From Erysipelotrichaceae bacterium (lineage in GTDB: Bacteria > Bacillota_I > Bacilli_A > Erysipelotrichales > Erysipelotrichaceae), in NCBI GenBank assembly GCA_022799495.1, contig JAAWON010000001.1, positions 1-39,683 on the forward strand: 39,683 nt of DNA, written 5' to 3'. The number at the start of each line of letters is the position of its first letter. Position 1 is the first letter of the stretch. Below are positions 28,461 to 36,949 of this stretch, in pieces. The notes beneath the pieces were generated by a model, which was not told where the DNA came from, did not search any database, and saw only the letters and a list, made by a program, of their open reading frames with translations. The position numbers were made by a program, and so were the translations under genes.

Positions 28461-29441
28461 CTAGCGTATTTGCATGTGCTGTTCGCTTAGGAAAGCAGCA
28501 AATTCATCCGCATCAGCCATTGCATCAAGTGCCCCTGCACGGGTGGTCGTCAACGCCCCATAAGCATTCGCAAAACAAAGATAACGCATTAGTTGAGCCT
28601 GCGTCAACTTGGTAAGATCATGAATACCCTCCCGTAATAAACAATAAAGAAATGCTCCGATAAAGGCATCACCAGCCCCAGTGGTATCGCGTACCTCCAC
28701 GCTTAAACCTGCTGTATCGGCAGACAACGACTTGCTGTAAGCACAAGCACCCTGCGCCCCCTTTGTATAAATAATTATCTTAACATGACCGCAAAACAAC
28801 TGATCCAGTGCCATTTCAATCTGATTGGTTCCACACAGAAAAGCCAATTCCTCATCGGAAATTTTTAAAATATCCGCTTTTGGGATAAATTCCCAAACGC
28901 TTTGTTTTAATGCCGCTAAATCGTTCCATAAGGACGGACGCAGATTGGGATCAAAACTGATTAGCATTTGTCGTTCACGCGCCATTTCAATGATTCGCTC
29001 ATGGGCATGTTTCATTGGGGCTTCCACCAACGATACGCTGCAAAAATGCAAAATCCCACACGCATCCAGCATTGTATCCTGAAGCGCATCCGGCTCCAGC
29101 ATCAGATCTGCACAATTGCGCCGATAAAACTGAAAATCACGATTTCCATCTGCGGCTAACGACACAAAAGCAAGTGCCGTATCCGCGCTGTCACTGCGCA
29201 GAATATGGGTGGTATCTATTCCTATGCGGGCACAGCACTCCACGATATAATCGCCAAAAGCATCCGCTCCCAACTGCGTCAAAAGCCGGGCTGGAGCGCC
29301 TAATTTCGCACAAGCACCTGCCACATTAGCCGGCGCACCACCTGCAACACGCTGAAAACAATCCACATCTTTCAAACGTTTCCCTTTTGTTTGCGGAATA
29401 AAATCATTGAGTGCCTCACCGATTGCACATAAACCCTGCAT
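28461..29441 (-). CDS. PfkB-family carbohydrate kinase (fructokinase-like)
   Basis: Ribokinase/fructokinase-fold sugar kinase of 326 residues. CAIGEALNDFIP opens the fold, GGAPANVAGACAKLGAPARL is the first PfkB signature, and DTTGAGDAFIGAFLY is the second with the catalytic aspartate. SFDPNLRPSLW and KISDEELAFL are typical of fructokinases, but ketogluconate kinases are close. The start at 29441 follows AAGGAAG; the longer frame to 29474 would run through the promoter. A perfect palindrome on its -10 box implies a local sugar-responsive repressor that is not in the window. Confidence 0.88.
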   Translation of the reverse strand: MQGLCAIGEALNDFIPQTKGKRLKDVDCFQRVAGGAPANVAGACAKLGAPARLLTQLGADAFGDYIVECCARIGIDTTHILRSDSADTALAFVSLAADGNRDFQFYRRNCADLMLEPDALQDTMLDACGILHFCSVSLVEAPMKHAHERIIEMARERQMLISFDPNLRPSLWNDLAALKQSVWEFIPKADILKISDEELAFLCGTNQIEMALDQLFCGHVKIIIYTKGAQGACAYSKSLSADTAGLSVEVRDTTGAGDAFIGAFLYCLLREGIHDLTKLTQAQLMRYLCFANAYGALTTTRAGALDAMADADEFAAFLSEQHMQIR

Positions 29442-29464
29442 ACCGCCACTTCCTTTCCCATTTA

Positions 29465-29501
29465 TCGCTATCATTATAGCGAATCACATATACTTTTTCA
29501 A
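29465..29501 (-). promoter_or_regulatory. PfkB kinase promoter and operator
   Basis: TTGAAA (29496-29501), 17-base spacer, TATAAT (29473-29478). The perfect inverted repeat TCGCTAT-N4-ATAGCGA (29465-29482) covers the -10 box. Confidence 0.75.
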
Positions 29502-29537
29502 ATATCAGATTAAATCCAAATAGGCTATATCAGGATA

Positions 29538-31316
29538 TTAAATCTCTTCCTCTCCAAGTTTTAAAATCTTAAACAGCCGATTTCTTTTTAATAAATGCAA
29601 AGCACACCAAACAGCAAAATAAATCAATAGGATAATTACAGGTGATAATAATACCATAATCAAATAACAATAAATCGGCAATTCTATTCCTAAAACAGAT
29701 AGGATCAATACAATAACAGCCACTTCTAATGATGTGATAAAAATTACTTTTGAACTTTCATGAAATAAAGCATGTAGGTGTGCACTGATTAAAACAGGTA
29801 AATCTTTAACCACCGCTGATAATACAGCCAAAGAGCCTTTTACATTACTCCAATAGATGTGTAACAAAAAACACAAAAATGCGATGGACAGCGTAGATAA
29901 CAATACGAAAACAAAGAAGAATCCCTGTCGGTACGTATCCAATTTCGCCTGTTCATGGCTATGCGCATCCTCAATGATATTGCCAATATATAAGGACTTT
30001 TTAGCATAGGTCTCTCTTAACTTCGACATGATGGAAGTATCTTTGATCCAATACAACTTAGAGTCATCCCGCCACTCCTTCAGCATCCCTTTCGCTGATA
30101 AATAATTTTGCACATATTCCATATTGTAATATCCTTGAACAATATGCAATGCATCCGGTTCATTGACAATTCCTTCAATCACAAAAGGGATGGATACAAA
30201 CGCTTCCTTAACCGGGATAACCAAAACAATGCGCTCTCCCAGACAAGTTTCTTTCCTATTCGCATTCAGTATTTCACAAAAATTTTGATTAACAACAATC
30301 CTATCTTGAAAAGGCTCTTTTTCTCCGGTAAAGGTCAATCGTTTCTGCATGTCCCTCATAGATTCATGAAAAGGAATAACATTAGGAGTTATAAACTCTC
30401 CATTTACCGATAATGGTTGAAATTGCGGAATAGGTTCCACTTCTGGTATATGGTTCAAAGATAATTCACTTTGTTCATCTAAGCGTGCTACATATACATC
30501 TGATTGATAAGTATCGTAACGAATCAATTTCAGCATCATACAAGCATAAGATTGAAATACGAAAAGGATCACAAGTAATAGAAACAACAAGCGTTGAAAT
30601 AATATTTGACGAGATGATTGTACAATCTTTTCTGTTATTTGAAACAACGCTGATGGATTCAGTACACGAGATTCTGTATCCTTTAGTTCATGATCTGATA
30701 TCTTATTATTTGATATTGGCTGTTTTTGTAAAATCAAATCATGTTTTTTTATTTCATAACAGATGGGATCATATTGCATAATCAAATCCGTTTCATGTGA
30801 AGTAATTATTATTATTTTATTTTTTGATTCCTTTTGCAAAAGTTCTATGACCGCTTGTCGGTTGACAGAATCCAAATACTCTGTCGGCTCATCAAACAGC
30901 AGGATATGACAGCCGCTAAGCAAAGTTTGCGCGATCGCCAAGCGCTGTCTTTGTCCGCGCGAAAGTTCTTTTGGATAATGATGCATAAGTTTCGTTAAGT
31001 CCAGACAGGATATGATCTCATTTAGCCTTTTTGTAGAATCACCGTTATATAAAATATCATATAGGGCCAGATTACTTTTTACATCCATTTCCTCAATCAT
31101 TCTTTGGTTTTGTAAACTGTACGCAATACTTCTTCCTTCTAAATCAACAATTCCTTTGTCAGCCCTTTCGTATCCAGCAAGTATGTTTAATAATGTTGTT
31201 TTCCCGATTCCACTTTCTCCCTTTATCAAATACAGTCCGCATGTATCAATTTCTAAATTCATTTGATGAAACAAAATCAAAGATCCATATTTCTTAGTCA
31301 GATCTTTAATTTTCAT
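29538..31316 (-). CDS. ABC transporter ATPase-permease, MacB/FtsX-like topology
   Basis: The 592-residue fusion of an N-terminal ABC ATPase and a membrane part carries Walker A GESGIGKTT (33-41), signature LSRGQRQRLAIAQTL and Walker B ILLFDEPTEYLD with switch His in TSHE. The membrane part has a first helix near 240-262, an extracytoplasmic domain of about 200 residues, and three C-terminal helices (VFVLLSTLSIAFLCFLLHIYW; VIFITSLEVAVIVLILSVLGIEL; IYCYLIMVLLSPVIILLIYFAVW). This is the 4-helix FtsX/MacB plan, used for extruding or extracting peptides. It overlaps the preceding gene by four bases and is a paralogue of the split protein upstream. Likely one half of a heterodimer for bacteriocin export or self-protection. 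Confidence 0.82.
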   Translation of the reverse strand: MKIKDLTKKYGSLILFHQMNLEIDTCGLYLIKGESGIGKTTLLNILAGYERADKGIVDLEGRSIAYSLQNQRMIEEMDVKSNLALYDILYNGDSTKRLNEIISCLDLTKLMHHYPKELSRGQRQRLAIAQTLLSGCHILLFDEPTEYLDSVNRQAVIELLQKESKNKIIIITSHETDLIMQYDPICYEIKKHDLILQKQPISNNKISDHELKDTESRVLNPSALFQITEKIVQSSRQILFQRLLFLLLVILFVFQSYACMMLKLIRYDTYQSDVYVARLDEQSELSLNHIPEVEPIPQFQPLSVNGEFITPNVIPFHESMRDMQKRLTFTGEKEPFQDRIVVNQNFCEILNANRKETCLGERIVLVIPVKEAFVSIPFVIEGIVNEPDALHIVQGYYNMEYVQNYLSAKGMLKEWRDDSKLYWIKDTSIMSKLRETYAKKSLYIGNIIEDAHSHEQAKLDTYRQGFFFVFVLLSTLSIAFLCFLLHIYWSNVKGSLAVLSAVVKDLPVLISAHLHALFHESSKVIFITSLEVAVIVLILSVLGIELPIYCYLIMVLLSPVIILLIYFAVWCALHLLKRNRLFKILKLGEEEI

Positions 31317-32449
31317 TTTCTTCTCTCGCGTTTACTTAACAATACCAGAATTTCTGCATGAATAAAGAAACATACGATACATATCAATGCGAGCAAACTA
31401 GGATGAATCTTAAAGAAAGCATCATTTAATCTTGAAGCATACGTTTCAATTATCGGAAAAGCAACTAAAAACGCTGTTAAGTAATAGAATAACAATTCGA
31501 TTCTCTTTACTTTTTGCATATCGTATCCAAACCGCTTTAGTATTCTTTGTTCTTTCGCATTTCGTTTTTGTAATAACCACTCGCTTACTACTACAATCAG
31601 TAATATGACAAGATAGGCTCCAAAAGAATATGTGTAAATCGTAACAGGACTTTGATAAATCGCAAATTCATGTTCAGGATAAACTTTAAATGCATTGTAT
31701 TCTTTTGACCATACAAACTTGTTTCTATCATTTTCCAACAACTCATTCACAGTGCTGATCACACTGTTATTAGGCTCATCCAGTAATAAATTCAGAAACA
31801 TGTGTTCCGGTAAATCGCTTTGAAACATATAACTGTCTGCTAAGAAACGATCATAAGCACCATTTAAAGTATACATGCGTGGACTGCGCTGACTATTCAA
31901 AGAAGTAATTCCACTGATTTTTACAGGATACATCGTACGCTCAACGATCATATCAATTTCATACGCATTAGGATAGGTATAAAATGATATTTCTTTCCCT
32001 ATTAAATCTTCCATTTTTTGTAATTCCATTTTTTTAACATAATAATCTGCCGCTATTGTATCAATTATCACTTCTTGTTCCAATTTAGGATAATTCCCGG
32101 CAATTAGCGGCAATACTTCAATATCAAACATTTGAAATATCCGTAAGCGATGGTTATTGTAAAACTCTTTGCTATAAAGTTCCTTATCGAGACCTACACC
32201 TGATAGCATTGGCGCTATAAATTCCCATCCCTCATATCCGTTTTCCTTATCCTCTTTCACATATATTTTCCCTAACGTCTCCATAAGAAACGGACGATAA
32301 GTATAACCTTTTTCTTGTTCCTCTTGTTCTGCAAACGTAAGGTATAAATCAATATCCCATCCCCACTCATATCCTATAATGGATGGAGATCGTTCCTTCA
32401 CTCGATTCAAATCATTTTGTGTATAAGTGTCGTATGTTACATATCCCAT
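31313..32449 (-). CDS. ABC transporter permease part, probably the frameshifted C-terminal half of the upstream ATPase gene
   Basis: 378 residues without an ATPase: an extracytoplasmic domain (to about residue 270) followed by three membrane helices (VTIYTYSFGAYLVILLIVVVS, LLFYYLTAFLVAFPIIET, LLALICIVCFFIHAEILVLLS). This is exactly the part missing from the protein encoded just upstream. The frame is open about 14 codons before its ATG and no ribosome binding site precedes it. One extra G in the GGG at 32445-32447 would join both into one chain of about 661 residues with the same architecture as the neighbouring 592-residue paralogue. Confidence 0.75.
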   Translation of the reverse strand: MGYVTYDTYTQNDLNRVKERSPSIIGYEWGWDIDLYLTFAEQEEQEKGYTYRPFLMETLGKIYVKEDKENGYEGWEFIAPMLSGVGLDKELYSKEFYNNHRLRIFQMFDIEVLPLIAGNYPKLEQEVIIDTIAADYYVKKMELQKMEDLIGKEISFYTYPNAYEIDMIVERTMYPVKISGITSLNSQRSPRMYTLNGAYDRFLADSYMFQSDLPEHMFLNLLLDEPNNSVISTVNELLENDRNKFVWSKEYNAFKVYPEHEFAIYQSPVTIYTYSFGAYLVILLIVVVSEWLLQKRNAKEQRILKRFGYDMQKVKRIELLFYYLTAFLVAFPIIETYASRLNDAFFKIHPSLLALICIVCFFIHAEILVLLSKRERRK

Positions 32450-33297
32450 TTCATTGAATAACTTTGTTGAGACATAATCACATTTTCTTCATAAAACCAT
32501 GCATCTTTTTGTCTTTGCGTAGAGTGAATATGACTAAAAAACATGGTTCCTCCAATCATGGTTAAAACCAATAGGATGCATACAATACAGCGAAATGCAT
32601 GTTCAAAAAAGCGCGAATATAACAGTTGTAAAGATACAATAAACAGATGTTGATGCTTATGATTTGAAGAATCTATAGAAGTATTAAGAGAATGGATTTC
32701 TTTGGCTTTCATCACTTCAGTTATACCCGTATTTTCTAAGTGATAAATAGCATCCGCATACTCATCAAAGAATTTTTCATCATGACTGACTAAGATGATG
32801 CATTGTGTTTTACTTCTTTGTTTTAATTCTTTCATGATGATATGTGCATTTTCACTATCAAGTGATGCAGTTGGCTCATCACATATCAAATAATCACAAG
32901 GGACTAACAAAGCACAAGCAAACTGTACCCGCCGTTTTTGCCCTAATGAGAGATGTTTGATTTTTTTATTCTTCAAATGCTCAATTTGCAGAGTTTTCAT
33001 TACATCATGAACTGCATTTTTATCTTTGCTTGAAAGATATAGATGCTGAATTACACGCAACGTTTCCAGCATCTCAATCTCTTGCTTTACGTATGAAACA
33101 CTGCCCTCCTGATCCACCTGTCCATCAAAATCTGTATCCTCATGTGCCATAATATTTAACAATGTCGTTTTACCGACACCACTATCTCCAGAAATTACAT
33201 ATAAACCACTATTTTGAATAGATAATTCTACATTTTCTAATGCGACTACAGTACTATTCTGATTATGATAAATTTTTGATTTTATGATAACTTTCAT
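32437..33297 (-). CDS. ABC transporter ATPase with one membrane helix, N-terminal half of a split gene
   Basis: 286 residues: ABC ATPase with Walker A GDSGVGKTT (37-45), LSLGQKRRV signature and LICDEPTASLD Walker B, switch His in VSHDE. One membrane helix follows near 234-256 (FRCIVCILLVLTMIGGTMFF), and the frame stops 30 residues later. The last in-frame residues (SQQSYSMKW) run naturally into the downstream frame (GYVTYDTY), so a single-base loss is likely. GAGGAG with an eight-base spacer precedes the ATG. As the first ABC gene after the secreted-protein gene it would be its exporter or immunity pump. Confidence 0.78.
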   Translation of the reverse strand: MKVIIKSKIYHNQNSTVVALENVELSIQNSGLYVISGDSGVGKTTLLNIMAHEDTDFDGQVDQEGSVSYVKQEIEMLETLRVIQHLYLSSKDKNAVHDVMKTLQIEHLKNKKIKHLSLGQKRRVQFACALLVPCDYLICDEPTASLDSENAHIIMKELKQRSKTQCIILVSHDEKFFDEYADAIYHLENTGITEVMKAKEIHSLNTSIDSSNHKHQHLFIVSLQLLYSRFFEHAFRCIVCILLVLTMIGGTMFFSHIHSTQRQKDAWFYEENVIMSQQSYSMKWDM

Positions 33298-33531
33298 AAT
33301 TGACTCCTCTTTAAATAGTATTTATACACCATTTTTCCCTTTGACTTGATATTCGTATAATAAATGAACTAAATGCAAACCTATATTCTTTAGGCTATCT
33401 CACGTACACTTTCATTATTATTATCTTGTTTTCCCTAGTGATCGATTTTTTCTAATTCTGAACTTTTTTGATAAAAAACAAAGAATTTATGAGCACCAAA
33501 GCAGACAATACTATATGCTTTGATAAACAAC
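33298..33531. other. AT-rich gap between the secreted protein and ABC genes
   Basis: 234 bases, very AT-rich. On the minus strand a weak AAAGCA/TGCTTT hairpin follows the secreted-protein gene. I find no further gene with a ribosome binding site and no clear sigma-A promoter. Confidence 0.4.
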
Positions 33532-33957
33532 TCACTTTCCCCAAGAAGGAGTTTCAGAAATGATATAACTTCCTGTAAAAGAGATATTCTTGACTATGAA
33601 GGTGTATTTACGCTTACTTCCGCCATCATCAAAACGACATGTACGATTACCGTTGCTATTACCGCATTCTTTCCTTGAAAGTCCCCACAAATCATTTGCA
33701 ATGGTACCATTTGTAACATGTACAGTATGCCTTATACGAGTGTTATCAAAGCCTCCTTGAATGTAATAATGGAGTTGTGATCCATATCCATTACTATACC
33801 CCATTGGTGAACCAATAATTTCAGTTTCTTTCCAGCCATCTGATCGACCCTCAACTGTATATGGAAGAATTTCATGATTGGCAGATACATTAACAATTCC
33901 TGAAATACCGATTGCGAATAATACGATAAAGCACAAAAGAAACAATCTTTTAAACAT
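33532..33957 (-). CDS. Secreted small protein, possible bacteriocin (lactococcin 972-like context)
   Basis: 141 residues beginning with a clear Sec signal peptide (MFKRLFLLCFIVLFAIGIS..., cleavage expected after VSA at 24-26). The mature part of about 115 residues is rich in Gly, Asn, Ser, Tyr and Trp, with two cysteines eight residues apart (KEC ... TCRF) that could form a disulfide. I do not recognise a firm family. The order secreted protein then ABC ATPase/permease pair matches lactococcin 972-type bacteriocin loci, and GYGSQLHYY ... RHTVHVTNG is faintly similar in pattern. GGAGGTGA sets the start at 33957. A perfect cre site suggests CcpA control. Confidence 0.7.
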   Translation of the reverse strand: MFKRLFLLCFIVLFAIGISGIVNVSANHEILPYTVEGRSDGWKETEIIGSPMGYSNGYGSQLHYYIQGGFDNTRIRHTVHVTNGTIANDLWGLSRKECGNSNGNRTCRFDDGGSKRKYTFIVKNISFTGSYIISETPSWGK

Positions 33958-33991
33958 ACAATCACCTCCCAACTTCTATTTTTAATTCTTC

Positions 33992-34040
33992 AGTAAGCGC
34001 TTTCATACCTTTATTACAAATGATATGTTGAAATTGTCAA
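33992..34040 (-). promoter_or_regulatory. Promoter of the secreted protein gene with a perfect cre site
   Basis: TTGACA (34035-34040), 18-base spacer, TAATAA (34011-34016). ATGAAAGCGCTTACT at 33992-34006 fits WTGNAANCGNWNNCW at every position and lies at the transcription start, a repressing position. Confidence 0.7.
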
Positions 34041-34121
34041 TCGCTATTTTATTATTTTTACTTTCACCTCTATCTTATTATTTTCACTTTCATATTTAAT
34101 TCATGCGATAGATTGGCACAC

Positions 34122-34150
34122 TTTACTTTTCCCATGCATAAGATTATAAT
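34122..34150 (+). promoter_or_regulatory. Promoter of the flavin reductase-like gene
   Basis: TTTACT (34122-34127), 17-base spacer, perfect TATAAT (34145-34150), 25 bases before the start codon. Confidence 0.65.
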
Positions 34151-34175
34151 GCAGTTATCACATCAGGAGGTAATT

Positions 34176-34682
34176 ATGTTCAAAGAAATCAATGTAAATG
34201 AATGGAAGCACAATCCCTTTCAGCGGATTGGCACAGATTGGATGCTGATCAGCGCCGCACACGAAGGCAAAACAAATGCCATGACCGCATCATGGGGGGC
34301 CATGGGTATTCTTTGGAATAAGCCGGTAGCCATGATTTTTGTCAGGCCGCAGCGCTTTACCAATTCCTTATTGGCGCAAAGTGACCATTTCGCCCTCACT
34401 TTTTTTGATGCATCCCAGCGTTCCATGCTTGCATATATGGGCAAGGCCAGTGGCAAAACGGAAGATAAAATTGCACATGCTAATCTACATGTTATTCATG
34501 ATCATGCACCATACTTTGAAGAAGCCAGTGAGGTCATGATCTGCCGCAAACTATTTGCGCAGGAACTGGATCCCGAAAGTATCTTGGATTTGCAGGTGGA
34601 TCAACTCAATTATCCCGATAAAGACTATCATATTTTATATGTGGGGGAAATTGAAAAAGTATTGGTCAAACAAAACGCATAA
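34176..34682 (+). CDS. Flavin reductase-like (FMN-binding split barrel) protein
   Basis: 168 residues with the flavin reductase-like fold: LISAAHEGKTNAMTASWGAMGILWNKPVAMIFVRPQR is the FMN-binding strand pair, and FALTFFDASQR follows. Likely binds FMN and reduces flavin or a small substrate in the cytoplasm; partner unknown. The start at 34176 is set by AGGAGG; the longer frame to 34113 is upstream of the promoter -10 and therefore cannot be used. It is monocistronic. Confidence 0.85.
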   Translation: MFKEINVNEWKHNPFQRIGTDWMLISAAHEGKTNAMTASWGAMGILWNKPVAMIFVRPQRFTNSLLAQSDHFALTFFDASQRSMLAYMGKASGKTEDKIAHANLHVIHDHAPYFEEASEVMICRKLFAQELDPESILDLQVDQLNYPDKDYHILYVGEIEKVLVKQNA

Positions 34683-34699
34683 ATCATGTCGAAAAAACC

Positions 34700-34736
34700 A
34701 AAAAAGACGCGCATTTACAACATGCCGCCTTTTTTA
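34700..34736. terminator. Bidirectional terminator after the flavin reductase-like gene
   Basis: AAAAAAGACGCGCAT and ATGCCGCCTTTTTT pair imperfectly around a short loop. A/T tracts on both sides serve the convergent genes. Confidence 0.6.
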
Positions 34737-34740
34737 TTAC

Positions 34741-35787
34741 TTATATGTGTGAATGTGTCTGATGGTATTGTCTCAGCCACGTCAAGCAATCATCCACTGC
34801 CTGTGAGGGAGTAGCCCAAGAAGTTACAAAGCGTAAAATATGATGATGTTCCCCTTGTCGCCCCCAGTATTGATACTGAACCACACCATCTAAAGCCTCC
34901 ATCAATGCTTGATCCACAATGGGAAAAATCTGATTGGTGGTGCTTTCCGTATAGAAAGAGATGCCCAATTCCTTCATTCCATCCTGTAGTTTTTGTGCCA
35001 TTGCCACGGCATGTTTCGCCAAGTTCAAATAGAGATCATCGCGAAACAGTTCTCGAAACTGGATACCCAACAATCTGCCTTTGGCAAGCAAAGCCCCCCG
35101 CTGTTTGATCGAATAACGAAAATCCGGTTTCAGGCGGTCATTAAAAATCACCACTGCCTCACCAAACAAAGCACCACACTTTGTGCCACCCAAATAACAA
35201 ATATCAAAATATCGCTGCAAATCCGCTAAACACAGATCATTCGCTTCGGCAACCAGCGCCATTGGTAAGCGCGCTCCATCCATATAAAGATACAAGCCGT
35301 ATTCATCACACACACTGCGCAGTTCCTGTAAATCTGAACGGGTATAAACAGTGCCAATCTCGGTGGCATTGGAAATATAAACCATAGCCGGTTTCACCAT
35401 ATGCTCATCGTTATGTGCTTCCATCACCTCACGAATACCCTGCGCAGATAATTTCCCCTGTACACTGGAAGCAACCACCACTTTATGACCGGTCGTTTCA
35501 ATCGCACCACTTTCATGCACATTGATATGACCGCTTTCCGCCGCAATCACCGCCTCAAACGGGCGCAGCATCGAGGCAATCACGATCTGATTACATTGCG
35601 TTCCTCCCACTAAAAAATGAATGTCACAGGATGAGCATTCCAGCTGTTTTTTGATCAATCTGCGTGCCTCCTCGCTGATCTCATCCAAACCATACCCCGC
35701 GCTCTGTGTAAAATTACTTTCGGCCAGTGCTCGCATAATTGCTTCACATGCGCCTTCGCTGTAATCATTGTTAAAGCTGTACATCAT
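34741..35787 (-). CDS. Low-specificity threonine aldolase (beta-eliminating lyase family)
   Basis: PLP enzyme of 348 residues that cleaves threonine/allo-threonine to glycine and acetaldehyde. FNNDYSEGACEAI is the N-terminal signature; YMDGARLPMAL holds D170, which contacts the PLP nitrogen; YLGGTKCGALFGE holds the Schiff-base K203. Two adjacent ATGs (35787 and 35784) follow AAAGGA; the second has the better spacing. A TATAAT at 35826-35831 with a 17-base spacer to TTCAGA is a plausible promoter. Stereospecificity cannot be told from sequence. Confidence 0.9.
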   Translation of the reverse strand: MMYSFNNDYSEGACEAIMRALAESNFTQSAGYGLDEISEEARRLIKKQLECSSCDIHFLVGGTQCNQIVIASMLRPFEAVIAAESGHINVHESGAIETTGHKVVVASSVQGKLSAQGIREVMEAHNDEHMVKPAMVYISNATEIGTVYTRSDLQELRSVCDEYGLYLYMDGARLPMALVAEANDLCLADLQRYFDICYLGGTKCGALFGEAVVIFNDRLKPDFRYSIKQRGALLAKGRLLGIQFRELFRDDLYLNLAKHAVAMAQKLQDGMKELGISFYTESTTNQIFPIVDQALMEALDGVVQYQYWGRQGEHHHILRFVTSWATPSQAVDDCLTWLRQYHQTHSHI

Positions 35788-36000
35788 CTCATCCTTTCTT
35801 TCGCCATGTTTGGCATATGCCTACTATTATAATACAAAACGTATCCTATCTGAACCAAAAGTTGTCAAAGATTGTATAATTGCTGTTTTCGCGGTTTTTA
35901 TCATCAGGATATGTAACCATTGTTTTTCCAATCATTACAAAAAAAATATTTGTATACTTGCATCGGCACTGTTCACAATAATGTCAGGAGGTAAATGAAA

Positions 36001-36246
36001 ATGAAAAAAACAAAGAACAACAAAAAAGAGCGTTTCGTCGCTGCACGACGCAATTCCGATGGAACACTGAGCGAGTTTAAGGACAGCCGTGGTAAGGTTT
36101 ATGATTATGAACAGGCCTTAGAGGCAGTCGAAAAGGGCATGATTGAAAACGCTATTCCTTTTACCGGCCGTGACGGTGCTCGTCATATTCGTGGTTTAAA
36201 CGATGGCAATGAATCTACCAATCTGAAAAATCTGAAAGAGTTTTAA
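36001..36246 (+). CDS. DUF3892 domain protein
   Basis: Small basic protein of 81 residues. After a lysine-rich N-terminus come the DUF3892 hallmarks: RFVAARRNSDGTLSEFKDS, YDYEQALEAVEKG and the C-terminal GRDGARHIRGLNDGNESTNLKNL. Function unknown; the family is widespread in Bacillota as a short stand-alone protein. I chose ATG 36001 over the one at 35995 because AGGAGG then lies nine bases upstream rather than three. It is monocistronic and ends in a strong terminator. Confidence 0.85.
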   Translation: MKKTKNNKKERFVAARRNSDGTLSEFKDSRGKVYDYEQALEAVEKGMIENAIPFTGRDGARHIRGLNDGNESTNLKNLKEF

Positions 36247-36253
36247 AAAAACG

Positions 36254-36286
36254 AAAATACAGGAAAAGCGCTATTTCCTGTATTTT
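36254..36286. terminator. Strong bidirectional terminator
   Basis: AAAATACAGGAAA/TTTCCTGTATTTT, a 13-base perfect stem with a seven-base loop and T-tracts on both strands. Confidence 0.9.
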
Positions 36287-36322
36287 TTTCATATAACAGA
36301 AGGTTCATTCAACACAATGCGA

Positions 36323-36949
36323 TTAGCGCTGATGATCACTACTGTTTGTATCATTCATCAGGCGGTAGAGTTCCTCCTCCCAATACTCCTCAACCGTATA
36401 ACGCATTGCTCGTAAATAACCAAAGCCATAAATGAAAAGCAACATAAACAAATGCAATACAATACCGATTCCCGCCATAAACAATAAAATCACAGCGATA
36501 TACTTCATCATAATCATCGCATCCATCAATGTCTGTGCATAATAGGCTTTCACACCACAGTATAGCATCGCCACTATTCCGGTCAAAATTGTGAGCGCAA
36601 ACACCCGCCAAACAATGCGCATCTTACGATCACGACACAGCCACAGCCATAAACCAAACACCACAAGTTCTTGCCAAACAAACGAACGCATCACTATATA
36701 CAGAAAACTCATCACATCCATACTGGCACGCTCCAGACATAAAAGTACAAAGCGAGATACATAAGTATGCGATAGGATCGGTTCCTTCAATAATGCAAAT
36801 ACATCCTCATAGGCTTGGATTTTCAGTAAGCGAAGCCCTAACAGCACATACGGTAATAACAAGATCAGCACAAGGCAAAGCGTCATACAACCATAAGCCA
36901 TATGCCGCTTATCCCTTGTATCAAGCCAACGATCAAACGGTGCTTTCAT
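36323..36949 (-). CDS. Multi-pass membrane protein of unknown function
   Basis: 208 residues with about five membrane segments: 18-42, 80-105, 113-137, 147-165 and 166-180, and an acidic cytoplasmic C-terminal tail (EEYWEEELYRL). I do not recognise the family and see no catalytic motif. Its start overlaps the trmL stop by four bases, so it is the last gene of the DUF4080-rdgB-trmL operon. The coupling may be only transcriptional convenience. Confidence 0.75.
   Translation of the reverse strand: MKAPFDRWLDTRDKRHMAYGCMTLCLVLILLLPYVLLGLRLLKIQAYEDVFALLKEPILSHTYVSRFVLLCLERASMDVMSFLYIVMRSFVWQELVVFGLWLWLCRDRKMRIVWRVFALTILTGIVAMLYCGVKAYYAQTLMDAMIMMKYIAVILLFMAGIGIVLHLFMLLFIYGFGYLRAMRYTVEEYWEEELYRLMNDTNSSDHQR

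Noticed and set aside
35768-35998. 76-codon plus-strand hydrophobic frame before the DUF3892 gene
   Set aside because: Starts inside the threonine aldolase gene on the other strand, covers that gene's promoter and has no ribosome binding site.
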